Below, piece by piece: positions 42,435 to 50,829 of a stretch of DNA of 52,737 bases. The DNA lies in the NCBI GenBank assembly GCA_903867985.1, contig CAIPTO010000143.1, positions 1 to 52,737 of the forward strand, written 5' to 3'. This stretch comes from an uncultured Elusimicrobia bacterium (GTDB lineage: Bacteria; Elusimicrobiota; Elusimicrobia; Elusimicrobiales; UBA9959). Position numbers and translations under genes: made by a program. Position 1 is the stretch's first letter. Each line of letters opens with the position of its first letter. The notes beneath the pieces are model-generated. The model had not been told where the DNA came from. It saw only the letters and a list, made by a program, of their open reading frames with translations, and ran no database searches.

Positions 42435-44195
42435 CTATATAATATTCGTTCGCTGGAACTTGCGGGCTATTTCGGAGGGGGAGATGTAAAAAAGCGTCGG
42501 GCGGCCGTGTGGGCAGTGAAAACTGTCCCTGGCGCTCTTAAGGTCTTCTATCAGTCGCATAGCTTCCGGCGGTTTAATAACATCGTGCGCCTTCACCGAC
42601 TTTTTGCACGCCATCGTCGCAACCGTATTGCGCTTCAGATCTTCCGAAGCCTTCTCCGGCTCTCCGAGCACTTCCGCCATATAGCCCAAAAATTCACCGA
42701 GAGCTTCGGGCGTAAAATAGAACAAAGCCGGCGTGGAATGCAGGCGCAAAGTCGCTGCGCCGAACCGCTCTATCTCAAAGCCCGCCTTATCCAGCCATTC
42801 TTTCCACTTTAAAACAGCTTCTATCTGTGATCGGGACAGTTCCACCGACACCGGCAGCATCAGCGGTTGCACTTTTATGGCTCCCTTTGAAAATTCTTCA
42901 AGGTACTTCTCAAATAGTATCCGCTCCTGCGCCGCGTGCTGGTCCATCACCAGCAGCCCTCCGCCCGACTCAAATAAAAGATAGCTCTTGGCTATCTGCC
43001 CAAGATAAGAGATCGGCGGCAGGTACCAGTTCGGCGCCTCACCGTTATCCTGCGAGGCCGGCTCAAGCTGGAGGGTTTCCTGGCTAAACAGGTCAGCGCC
43101 CCCGCTTTTAATTTCGCCGCTCTGCCCGGTCCCCGTCTCGCAAGCCCCTGACGCTCCGCCTAAAGCGGGTTCGGTAAGGACAACAGAAGCCGTCTGCCTT
43201 TTAAGAATCTCATTATAAACGGTGCTGGAAACCTTGCGGAACACTTCGCCCTCGGAGGCGAACCTGACGTCTTTCTTCTGAGGATGGATGTTAACGTCGA
43301 AATCAGCCGGATTCAGGTCCAGAAAAATGACGCAAGCCGGGTGCTTATCACCGCGCATGGCGTCGTAGCCGCGGTAAAGCGCCTGTTGGATGACGCGCGA
43401 GGTCACTGGGCGCTTATTAACAAAAAAATGCTGGTTGATGCGCGTGGCCGAAAGGGAATCGGGCTTTGAAACCAGGCCGTATATTGAGACGCCAGGATTC
43501 CTGCCCTCTATTTTTATAAGCCCCTGGTTAATATTTTTGCCGAAGATGATGCCCGCGCGCTCTTTAAGGACGGCCCAGAAATCCTCTCCGCCGGGAGGCA
43601 TGGAAAATATCTCGGCCTCGTCTATGCTCAGCGTGAAACCGATGTTCAGGTTGGCCAGGGCCGCCTCCTCAACGGTGCGTATAAGATGGGCGCGCTCGGA
43701 GGACTCGCTCTTCATGAACTTGGCTCGGGCCGGTGTATTAAAAAAGAGATCGCTTATCTCCACCGTAGTGCCTTTCACCGGAGGGGTTTTGGTTTCGGAA
43801 AGTATACGCCCGCCTTCACCGGCGACGGCGTGCCCCGTTTCTGCCCCGGATCTAAAGCTGGTGATGACCAGTTTTGAAACCGCGAAAATGGAATATAGCG
43901 CCTCGCCGCGAAACCCGAAGGTGGCGATAGCGTCAAGATCTTCAAAAGTCCTGAGCTTACTGGTGGCGTGTCGACCGACCGAGAGCCTGAGGTCTTCCAG
44001 GTCCATGCCTTTGCCGTCGTCGTGCACGCGTATAAGCCGCTTGCCGGCTTTTTTTATATCCACGGCGATACGCGCAGCCCCGGCGTCCACGGCGTTCTCA
44101 AGGAGCTCCTTTAAAACGGAGGCGGGGCGCTCGATAACCTCGCCGGCGGCGATTTTAGCTATTACTTCTTCCGGCAGCAATTGTATTTCGGACAT
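42435..44195 (-). CDS. mutL: DNA mismatch repair protein MutL with endonuclease motif
   Basis: 586 residues. The N-terminal GHKL ATPase has IAAGEVIERPASVLKELLENAVDAG, DDGKGM and TFGFRGEAL. A Pro/Ser-rich linker (~330-395) precedes the C-terminal dimerisation/endonuclease domain. This carries DQHA-x2-E-x4-E starting at D418 and CPHGRP at C561, the metal-binding motifs of latent-endonuclease MutL proteins in organisms without MutH. It nicks DNA after MutS mismatch recognition. It is separated from mutS by an exported TPR gene on the same strand. No Shine-Dalgarno is evident. Confidence 0.95.
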   Translation of the reverse strand: MSEIQLLPEEVIAKIAAGEVIERPASVLKELLENAVDAGAARIAVDIKKAGKRLIRVHDDGKGMDLEDLRLSVGRHATSKLRTFEDLDAIATFGFRGEALYSIFAVSKLVITSFRSGAETGHAVAGEGGRILSETKTPPVKGTTVEISDLFFNTPARAKFMKSESSERAHLIRTVEEAALANLNIGFTLSIDEAEIFSMPPGGEDFWAVLKERAGIIFGKNINQGLIKIEGRNPGVSIYGLVSKPDSLSATRINQHFFVNKRPVTSRVIQQALYRGYDAMRGDKHPACVIFLDLNPADFDVNIHPQKKDVRFASEGEVFRKVSSTVYNEILKRQTASVVLTEPALGGASGACETGTGQSGEIKSGGADLFSQETLQLEPASQDNGEAPNWYLPPISYLGQIAKSYLLFESGGGLLVMDQHAAQERILFEKYLEEFSKGAIKVQPLMLPVSVELSRSQIEAVLKWKEWLDKAGFEIERFGAATLRLHSTPALFYFTPEALGEFLGYMAEVLGEPEKASEDLKRNTVATMACKKSVKAHDVIKPPEAMRLIEDLKSARDSFHCPHGRPTLFYISPSEIARKFQRTNII

Positions 44196-44275
44196 AACAA
44201 GGAAAAGGGGAACGGGGCCGTTCTACACGCCTTTTGCGACTCCGCGGCGTGCTTTATATCTATCCCGCAATACGC

Positions 44276-45691
44276 TCACTGTGTCGCCATAGAGTTAAGC
44301 CGCTTTTGAGCTTTTTGCGCCAGCGGGTTTTCGGCGTATTTCACTATAACTTGCGAAAAATACTCGCGCGCTTTCTCCAGATTCTTTCCCTTCTCGTAAG
44401 CTTCAGCAGCCGCAAACATTGCCTTAGGCGCCTGCGGGGCAGAGGGATACTCGGAAACTATCCTGTCGTAATTCTTGATCTCAAGATCGGAATCCTTCAT
44501 ATCTTTGCGCGCTATTTCCGCGGCCAGAAAGACAGCATCTATCGCTTTTTCATCTTTATATTTATCGGCAAGCCTGTTCAGGACAACCACTGCTTCGGCG
44601 GGTTTAGACAACTCCTCACGGAGCAATCTGGCTTCGGACTGAAACGCGGCGTAAGACTCCGGTTTATCAGGATAAAGCGCGATGATCGTCTCATATATCT
44701 CAACGGCCAGGGAATATTGTTCCCGCTTCTCGGCCAGCTTCGGCAGCCTGCCATAGGCGGTCCAGGCTTCTTCCGTGCCGGGGCAGGACGCGGCGATATC
44801 GCGATAAACGGCAATGGCCGCGTCATATTCCTTAAGATGGTCCGCCAACACCCCTCCCAGAGAATTCTTGGCCCTGGGCAGCAGCCGGCTGCCGGCGCTC
44901 ATCTGTATCATTTTCTCGTATGCAAGTCTGGAAGGGAGATATTCTTCATTTTTAAAATGAAGGTCAGCCAGGGCCAGAAGCATTTCGTCTTTTTTCCCGT
45001 ACGAAGGGAACCTGTTAAAAAAGTCCCTGAATTCCGCGGTCAGAGATTCATAGAAAATATCCCCTGCCTGTTCCGCGGTCTTTGCCAGCAGTTCGGCTAT
45101 CCCGTCGGTTTTTTCATCCGCCGGGCCTTTTGAAATTTCAACCAGCAATGGCTTTATCTTTTTGTCTATTTTTTTATCAAGCGTCTCGGCAAAAAGTTTG
45201 CCGGCCGCCGCGGCGGTGGACGCCTGCGGATATTCGCGCATGTGCCGCATCAGGTCTATTACCGCGGATTTATAATCACCCAGTTTCAGATGAAGATTCG
45301 CCTTCAGCAGCAGCGCCTCGCCGGCGTATTCACTTTCAGGGTTGCGGAACAGCCAGTCGGAAAGCTGCGGCAATATCAGCGTCAGGACATCCTCGTCCTT
45401 ATCCGCGCCTTTAATTTTAAGGAACTCCCATTCGGTCCGCGCCAGATCTGCCGTAATGGCGGTTTTAGACGGCGCCGCCGGGATCGTCCCGGCTTTTGCC
45501 TTGGGCTCCGCCGCGGGAAGCAAAGAAACGTCCGGCTTTTTCGCGGGGGCTGAAATTTCGTCGGCGGCAGTATCCTGCTGCGCCATTTTCCCCGCCTCCC
45601 CGGCTGCCGTGTTTTTGTCCTGGGCAAACGCGGCCATAACCGAGACCGCGAATATTCCTGATAAAACGACCAAAGATCCGCGCTTAATCAT
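44276..45691 (-). CDS. Exported TPR-repeat protein
   Basis: 471 residues with a signal peptide (cleavage near AFA, residue ~23), an Ala/Lys/Pro-rich linker to residue ~85, then about eight to nine TPR-like helical pairs to the end (GDYKSAVIDLMRHMREYPQA, EEYLPSRLAYEKMI, EYDAAIAVYRDIAASCPG, GKNLEKAREYFSQVIVKYAENP). Such YbgF/CpoB- or BamD-like scaffolds organise envelope complexes; there is no lipobox, so it is likely periplasmic. AGGAGA precedes the ATG. Its place between mutS and mutL is probably chance. Confidence 0.85.
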   Translation of the reverse strand: MIKRGSLVVLSGIFAVSVMAAFAQDKNTAAGEAGKMAQQDTAADEISAPAKKPDVSLLPAAEPKAKAGTIPAAPSKTAITADLARTEWEFLKIKGADKDEDVLTLILPQLSDWLFRNPESEYAGEALLLKANLHLKLGDYKSAVIDLMRHMREYPQASTAAAAGKLFAETLDKKIDKKIKPLLVEISKGPADEKTDGIAELLAKTAEQAGDIFYESLTAEFRDFFNRFPSYGKKDEMLLALADLHFKNEEYLPSRLAYEKMIQMSAGSRLLPRAKNSLGGVLADHLKEYDAAIAVYRDIAASCPGTEEAWTAYGRLPKLAEKREQYSLAVEIYETIIALYPDKPESYAAFQSEARLLREELSKPAEAVVVLNRLADKYKDEKAIDAVFLAAEIARKDMKDSDLEIKNYDRIVSEYPSAPQAPKAMFAAAEAYEKGKNLEKAREYFSQVIVKYAENPLAQKAQKRLNSMATQ

Positions 45692-45739
45692 ATTTTCATT
45701 CTCCTGTTAAAATACGCGCGGAATACGCGCGTCAACGGC

Positions 45740-48361
45740 CTATTTAAGCCGTTTTTTCCATCCTATTATAGTGTTCAGCGCCTGGAGGGGGCTCAGATTG
45801 TCCGGCTCACACAACTTTATCTCGTCAAGGACGGGATGTTCCGAGAAAATGGGCAGCATGGGCGCCATATTCTCCTCACCGCCTTCAACTTCAATATTAC
45901 CCTTGGTCTCAAGTATGCGAAGTATCTCCTTGGCGCGTTTTATGGACGCGTCAGGCAGACCGGCCAGCTGGGCCACATGAATGCCGTAAGACTTGTCAGC
46001 AGGCCCGGGGAAAATCTTATGCAGGAATACAACTTCGGTCTTGCCTACGGAGTTGGTCCATTCTTTAACCGAAACGTTATAGTTTTTTATACCGGAGAAT
46101 TTCTCGGCAAGCTCTGTCAATTCGAAATAATGCGTGGCGAACAGGACTTTGGGACCGCCTGAAACTTTATACAGATATTCCACCACCGCCCAGGCAATGG
46201 AAATACCGTCGAACGTTGAGGTGCCCCGGCCCACCTCATCCAGCAGTATAAGGCTCTTGGGCGTGGCCAGACTCAGGATAGAGGCTGTTTCGCGCATCTC
46301 TACCATAAAAGTAGATTCGCCGCGTGACAGCCTGTCCTGAGCTCCTATGCGGGTCATGATGCGGTCTGTCACTCCTATGGCGGCCGACCGGGCCGGCACA
46401 AAGCCGCCCATCTGCGCCATGATGACGATGAGCGCGCTCTGGCGCAGATAAACGCTCTTGCCGCTCATGTTGGGCCCTGTCAGAATTATTATCTGCGGAT
46501 CCTTGTCTCCGATATTCAGGTCGTTCGGCACGAAAGAGCCCGCCTGCAGGTAACGCTCGGCCACAGGATGCCGCCCCTCCTCTATGACAAGCTCGGACCC
46601 GGCTGACATTACTGGTCGCGTAAAATCATATTTAAGGGCGCTCTCGGCGAGGGCGTAAAAGACGTCCAGTTCCGCCGCGGCCAGAGCAAAAACGCGCAGC
46701 TCTTTCAAATTTCTGAGAAGGAGGTCACGGATCTCGCCGAAGAGGTGAGTCTCCAGTTTAAGCATCCGCTCTTCCGCGCCCAGTATCCGGGATTCCATGA
46801 CTTTCAGCTCTTCGGTGATGAAGCGCTCGGCGTTGACGAGGGTCTGCTTGCGCGTGTAATAGTGGGGGACTTTCGGCAGATGAGTCCTGGTAACTTCCAG
46901 ATAATAGCCGAAAACTGAATTATAGCCGACCTTAAGCGAGGGGATTTGCGTTTTCTCCCTTTCCGCGGCCTCTATGTCAGTCAGCACCTTCTGACTGTTC
47001 TTGCGCAGGCCGCGAAGCTCATCCAGCTCGGGACTGTAGTCCTCCTTGATAACCCCGCCGTCGGAAAGCCTGGCCGGCGGAGCCTCCGTAAGGGCGCGGT
47101 CCATAATTTCACGCAGGCTGCCGAGCGCGGGGGAAACTGTCTCCACCCTGCCGGCCAGCTCAGGCACGCATTCAAAAAATCGGGCGGAACTTAAGAGCAG
47201 CTTCAGGCGCGCCATCTGCCCCAGGGCCTTGCGGACAGCCGCGGCGTCCCGCGGAGTGACGCTCGCGTTTATAACGCGGCCCAGAACGCGCTCTATGTCC
47301 GGTATCTGGGAAAGGATATCGGACAGGCTCTCGCGGGCCTCACGATTCTGCGTAAGAAAAGCGGTGAACTGAGCGCGGATGTTTATATCGTGAAGTTCGG
47401 TCAGCGGTTCAAGGATCCATTTCTTCAGCATCCTGGAACCCATGGAGGTTTTGGTGGCGTCCAGCACGCCCCAGAGGGTTTTGGCTTCCTCGCCGTATTC
47501 CGAATTGACCAACTCCAGTGTCTTAATGGCCGACTCGTCCAATTGCATCCTGTTTGACGGCTCAAAAAAAACGGGGCTAAATGACTCTTTTAAGCCCGGC
47601 TGGTTTTCCCTGACATATGAAGAGATATTGAGCGCAGTTTTGAGCGCCAGCTTGTTATTCTGCCAGACGGCCCCCTTCTGCCAGGACGCGTCCAGCTCCC
47701 CGTCTTTTGCCGTGGAGTCGCGCCCACAAGAGCCGGGAGACGCCGGTACAGGCCATTCGCTCATCACTGCGCCGTCGGAGCCGAGCGCACGCTTGCGTAT
47801 CTCTGCGAGAGTCTTGGCGTCGGCTATTATCTCTGACGGCGAGACCCTGGAAAGCAGGGCTGCAAGCTGATAAAAATCCGGATCGTTCAGGTTTTGTGTG
47901 GAAAAAAACTCGCCGGTAGAGGCCTCAAGATACGACATCCCCCAGCCCACTATGTCTATTCCAACTGCCGCCAGATAATTTGCCGTCTTGGTCTGAAGAA
48001 GTTCGTCTTCCACAATGGTGCCGGGGGTGATCAGCCGGACCACCGAGCGTTTAAAAAGTTTGCTTTTTTTTGCCTCTTCCGCCGTAGGAGCTGTCTGCTC
48101 GCAAATGGCCACCTTGCGTCCGGCGGCCAGCAGTTTGGCGATATAATTGGATGAGGAATGGTATGGGATGCCGCACATGGGCACGCCGCCGCGGGAAGTA
48201 AGAACCACCCCCAGTATGGCGCTGGCGATCCTGGCGTCTTCGGCGAACATTTCATAAAAGTCGCCCAGCCGGAAAAACAGAATCGCGTGCGGATAGGAAC
48301 TCTTCAGCGCGGCATACTGCTGCATCAAAGGAGTTTCAGGGATAGATAAAGTCGGTTCCAT
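45740..48361 (-). CDS. mutS: DNA mismatch repair protein MutS
   Basis: 873 residues, full length. The mismatch-reading Phe-x-Glu is F35-Y-E37 (RLGDFYEMF). The Walker A is GPNMSGKSVYLRQ (~629-641), with the STFMVEM segment, DEVGRGTSTFDG and FATHYFELT following in order. A C-terminal tail (~800-873) contains the dimer/tetramer region and LSPLQALNTIIGWKKRL. It recognises mismatches and small loops and recruits MutL. The upstream 100 nt are repeats (48391-48513), with no promoter that I can recognise. Confidence 0.96.
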   Translation of the reverse strand: MEPTLSIPETPLMQQYAALKSSYPHAILFFRLGDFYEMFAEDARIASAILGVVLTSRGGVPMCGIPYHSSSNYIAKLLAAGRKVAICEQTAPTAEEAKKSKLFKRSVVRLITPGTIVEDELLQTKTANYLAAVGIDIVGWGMSYLEASTGEFFSTQNLNDPDFYQLAALLSRVSPSEIIADAKTLAEIRKRALGSDGAVMSEWPVPASPGSCGRDSTAKDGELDASWQKGAVWQNNKLALKTALNISSYVRENQPGLKESFSPVFFEPSNRMQLDESAIKTLELVNSEYGEEAKTLWGVLDATKTSMGSRMLKKWILEPLTELHDINIRAQFTAFLTQNREARESLSDILSQIPDIERVLGRVINASVTPRDAAAVRKALGQMARLKLLLSSARFFECVPELAGRVETVSPALGSLREIMDRALTEAPPARLSDGGVIKEDYSPELDELRGLRKNSQKVLTDIEAAEREKTQIPSLKVGYNSVFGYYLEVTRTHLPKVPHYYTRKQTLVNAERFITEELKVMESRILGAEERMLKLETHLFGEIRDLLLRNLKELRVFALAAAELDVFYALAESALKYDFTRPVMSAGSELVIEEGRHPVAERYLQAGSFVPNDLNIGDKDPQIIILTGPNMSGKSVYLRQSALIVIMAQMGGFVPARSAAIGVTDRIMTRIGAQDRLSRGESTFMVEMRETASILSLATPKSLILLDEVGRGTSTFDGISIAWAVVEYLYKVSGGPKVLFATHYFELTELAEKFSGIKNYNVSVKEWTNSVGKTEVVFLHKIFPGPADKSYGIHVAQLAGLPDASIKRAKEILRILETKGNIEVEGGEENMAPMLPIFSEHPVLDEIKLCEPDNLSPLQALNTIIGWKKRLK

Positions 48362-48390
48362 ATAGAATCAAAAATAAAAATTATTCTTTT

Positions 48391-48513
48391 GCCATAAGCC
48401 GTGGGCTATAGGCCATAGGCAGAAACACTAAGTAACGCCTAAAAGCATATGGCGGGCGCAGCGCCCTTATGGCGTATGGCGGTCATAGCGTTGTACGCTA
48501 TGGCCTATATATT
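48391..48513. repeat. Palindromic repeat cluster (left copy) running into dusB
   Basis: It contains GCCATAAGCCGTG, a GGCCATAGGC run, the hairpin GGGCGC-A-GCGCCC and CATAGCG-TTGTA-CGCTATG. The motifs GCCATAAGCCGTG and GGCGGGC...GCGCCC-TATGG recur, in opposite orientation, at 50191-50256. The last 16 codons of dusB are written in this repeat. Confidence 0.55.
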
Positions 48514-49474
48514 GTAGCAAAAGAGCCTTAGCCTCATTAAGCCCGGACGCCTTCATAAAGTTCCCGCGCAGAGCGGAGGAGTCAGGGAAGCCTTTAAGCC
48601 AGTAGCCGACAAGTTTACGGGCACGCACGACGCCTTCATCACCCCCATAAAGGGCGGTATTGAGCTCCAGAAATCGGATAAATAATTTTATACGCCCCGC
48701 GGGGTCTGATTTCACGTCACGGACGGAACTCTTCAGCCCCTCCGCTATCTCAATAAAAACAGCGGGGTTCTCCACAGCGGCGCGGCCAATGGCTACTCCG
48801 GCGCAGCCCGTCTCAAGTATCTTGGCGGCGTCCGAAGCGGTACGCGCGCCGCCGTTGCCGAAGACCGGAATTTTCACGGCAGCGGCGGTGGCCGCCATGG
48901 CCTCATAATCCACCGGACCGGTATGAAAACTGGAGGCGGCGCGGCCATGCAGCGTGATGGCGGAAGCGCCGGCACCCTCGATAACGCGGGCCAGACGCGG
49001 ACTTATCACGTCGCCAGGTGTCAGCCCGCAGCGGATTTTAACTGTAACAGGAATCTTAACAGCTTTTACGGCTTTTTTTACTATGGCTTCCAATACCAAA
49101 GGCTCTTTCATAAGAGCCGCTCCGGAGCCGGAGCGCAGCACTTTTTTCACGGGGCAGCCGGCGTTTATATCTATGATGTCCGCTCCCAGTTCCCCGGCAA
49201 GTCTGGCGGCGTCCCCCATGCTTTCCGGGTCGGCGCCGAAGATCTGCATGGCTATAGGATGCTCGGAAGGGCAGATCTCAAGCAGTTTGAGAGATTTTTT
49301 ATTTCCATACCGGATGCTCTCGGCCGAGACCATCTCGCTGACCACCAGCCCCGCGCCGCCCTCTATACAGAGCGAACGAAAGGCGGCGTTGGTAATGCCG
49401 GCCATAGGCGCGAGAGCCAGATTATTTTTCAGCTCCACAGAACCTATTTTCAGCGCTTTAATCAGATGTTTCAC
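48467..49474 (-). CDS. dusB: tRNA-dihydrouridine synthase DusB-type
   Basis: 335 residues from GTG. The FMN barrel opens with LALAPMAGITNAAFRSLC; the catalytic Cys is in DINAGCPVKKVLRSGSGAAL; the RNA/FMN contacts include TVKIRCG and ITLHGRAA, and VFGNGGARTASDA lies near the end of the barrel. It reduces uridines in the tRNA D-loop with NADPH. The C-terminus (YIGHSVQRYDRHTP) is encoded by an intergenic repeat and probably extends past the ancestral end. Its start overlaps the upstream gene's stop (GTGA). Confidence 0.92.
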   Translation of the reverse strand: MKHLIKALKIGSVELKNNLALAPMAGITNAAFRSLCIEGGAGLVVSEMVSAESIRYGNKKSLKLLEICPSEHPIAMQIFGADPESMGDAARLAGELGADIIDINAGCPVKKVLRSGSGAALMKEPLVLEAIVKKAVKAVKIPVTVKIRCGLTPGDVISPRLARVIEGAGASAITLHGRAASSFHTGPVDYEAMAATAAAVKIPVFGNGGARTASDAAKILETGCAGVAIGRAAVENPAVFIEIAEGLKSSVRDVKSDPAGRIKLFIRFLELNTALYGGDEGVVRARKLVGYWLKGFPDSSALRGNFMKASGLNEAKALLLQYIGHSVQRYDRHTP

Positions 49475-50196
49475 GGGTTATTGGAGTAGTAGCCGTCGTG
49501 CCCCGTTGTAAAATCGCGCGGGGCCCGCTTTGCCACTCTCTTTACCTCGGCGCGGGAAGCGCCGGTAGCCCTCATAACTTTAACCTGGAATTCGGAAGCC
49601 TGTCTCTCCCCGTCAAGCATCGCGTCCAGGCTCGTATACTTTATGGACATCGGGTTGGCCTCCACCTTTAAAACCTTCTCGGCGCCGGGCGGAGGCGGGG
49701 TGAAAATATTTTTTTTCACACCGCGAAACCTGGCGTAGGAATGAAAAGCCTGGTGCGCGATGATGCCGGCGCACCAGGGCATAGATCGAAAAGCATGCGC
49801 ATTGGAGATCGCGGCCACAGGCTGGCCAGCTTCCAGATAGAAATCCGTTTTATCATCGTTGCGGATTATATACAGCTGATTACGGATGAAGAGGAAAATA
49901 TCACGGTCAGCCATCCAGATAAGTTTCAAAGCCCCGGTAACCTGGCTTTTGAACTCCGGAGGCCCCTGAATATCCAGCGTGGAAAAAGCCCTGGTTTCCT
50001 CCTGCTCCGCAATGACCGCGGACTGCGCGGCGGGCGCGGGCTTGCCGAAGGTCAGTTCAACAGGCTCCTGTGCCGCGTACTCCTCGGTCTTATACCTGGA
50101 TATATACCAGAACACAGCCGCCCCCAGAGCGAGCAGGGGCAAAAGGGACAGAACCTTATGAGTTCTGAAAAAACTTTTGTGCTCAATTTCATCCAT
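49471..50196 (-). CDS. Membrane-anchored zincin-like protein with HQxxH motif
   Basis: 241 residues: a short cytoplasmic start, one membrane helix (~13-33), then a soluble domain. Residues 148-152 read H-Q-A-F-H in CAGIIAHQAFHSYARF, and E197/E202 follow in DGERQASEF. This is the layout of a gluzincin (HExxH plus a downstream Glu), but with Gln where the catalytic Glu should be (codon CAG). It could be an inactive relative, or the resemblance may be fortuitous. A TTG at 50268 would add 24 residues, but those are repeat sequence. The stop overlaps dusB. Confidence 0.7.
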   Translation of the reverse strand: MDEIEHKSFFRTHKVLSLLPLLALGAAVFWYISRYKTEEYAAQEPVELTFGKPAPAAQSAVIAEQEETRAFSTLDIQGPPEFKSQVTGALKLIWMADRDIFLFIRNQLYIIRNDDKTDFYLEAGQPVAAISNAHAFRSMPWCAGIIAHQAFHSYARFRGVKKNIFTPPPPGAEKVLKVEANPMSIKYTSLDAMLDGERQASEFQVKVMRATGASRAEVKRVAKRAPRDFTTGHDGYYSNNP

Positions 50197-50256
50197 AGGG
50201 CGCGGAGCCCGCCGCAAGCCATAGGCCGGCGCACGGCTTATGGCTTGTGCATAAAA
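50191..50256. repeat. Palindromic repeat cluster (right copy)
   Basis: On the minus strand it reads GCCATAAGCCGTG... then GGCCTATGGC and GGCGGGC...GCGCCC-TATGG, the same parts as 48391-48513 in inverted orientation. AAGCCATA and TATGGCTT form a stem. It covers the upstream region of the zincin-like gene. Confidence 0.5.
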
Positions 50257-50281
50257 TTTTACTGGCAAAACTTTATTTAAT

Positions 50282-50674
50282 CTATTTCACGCAAGACTTA
50301 TAGAAGGCCTGCAATTCGCTGTCCGGGTTCTGAAATTCAAGGAGATGTTTCTTGCAACCGCGCCGCGCGCAAATCTGAACCTGGCCTCCTTCTTTAAGGT
50401 CAAAAGCTACCATCTGCGCAGCGCAGATATCGCATTTTCTGGTGCTCTTGAGATCGGCTTTGCAATGGGGGCAGCGGAAACCGGCGATCTTACCGAGCGG
50501 GATCTTGAGGCCGGTCTCTACGGAGTAACTGCCGTAAGCCGCGCTCATGTGAAGCGGCGCGTTCTTGCCGGCGTAAGTCAAATGGACGAGAATAGAGGCC
50601 TTATTGTCCAACTTTTTTTTGGAATCCATCAGAGATTTGCCGCACTGGGGACACTTCACAGAAACACTTATCAT
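50282..50674 (-). CDS. Zinc-ribbon protein of unknown function
   Basis: 130 residues with four Cys pairs: C8/C11 (CPQC), C68/C71 (CPHC), C81/C84 (CDIC) and C102/C107. They suggest two zinc ribbons around a ~55-residue middle. No signal peptide is present, so it is cytoplasmic. The pattern recalls rubredoxin-like or nucleic-acid-binding ribbons, but I do not recognise the family. A GAGGAAA site precedes the ATG. The 155-bp gap upstream holds imperfect short repeats (TAAGGATTAAGAA, AATAAGGAT) and no gene. Confidence 0.75.
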   Translation of the reverse strand: MISVSVKCPQCGKSLMDSKKKLDNKASILVHLTYAGKNAPLHMSAAYGSYSVETGLKIPLGKIAGFRCPHCKADLKSTRKCDICAAQMVAFDLKEGGQVQICARRGCKKHLLEFQNPDSELQAFYKSCVK

Positions 50675-50829
50675 TATTTCCTCCGAAAACCATTATGCAA
50701 GGATTAAGAAATAAGGATCAAGTATTAAGAATTGCAGACGCCGGATTAAAATCTTGCTGCTTCCGCGATTAATCCTTATCGCCCGCTCCTTACGACTTAC
50801 CACTTACTCCTGACGTACATAATATCAAA

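Noticed and set aside
43390-44292. 300-residue plus-strand frame over mutL
   Set aside because: Antisense of the conserved MutL ATPase domain; Ser/Arg-rich translation without features.
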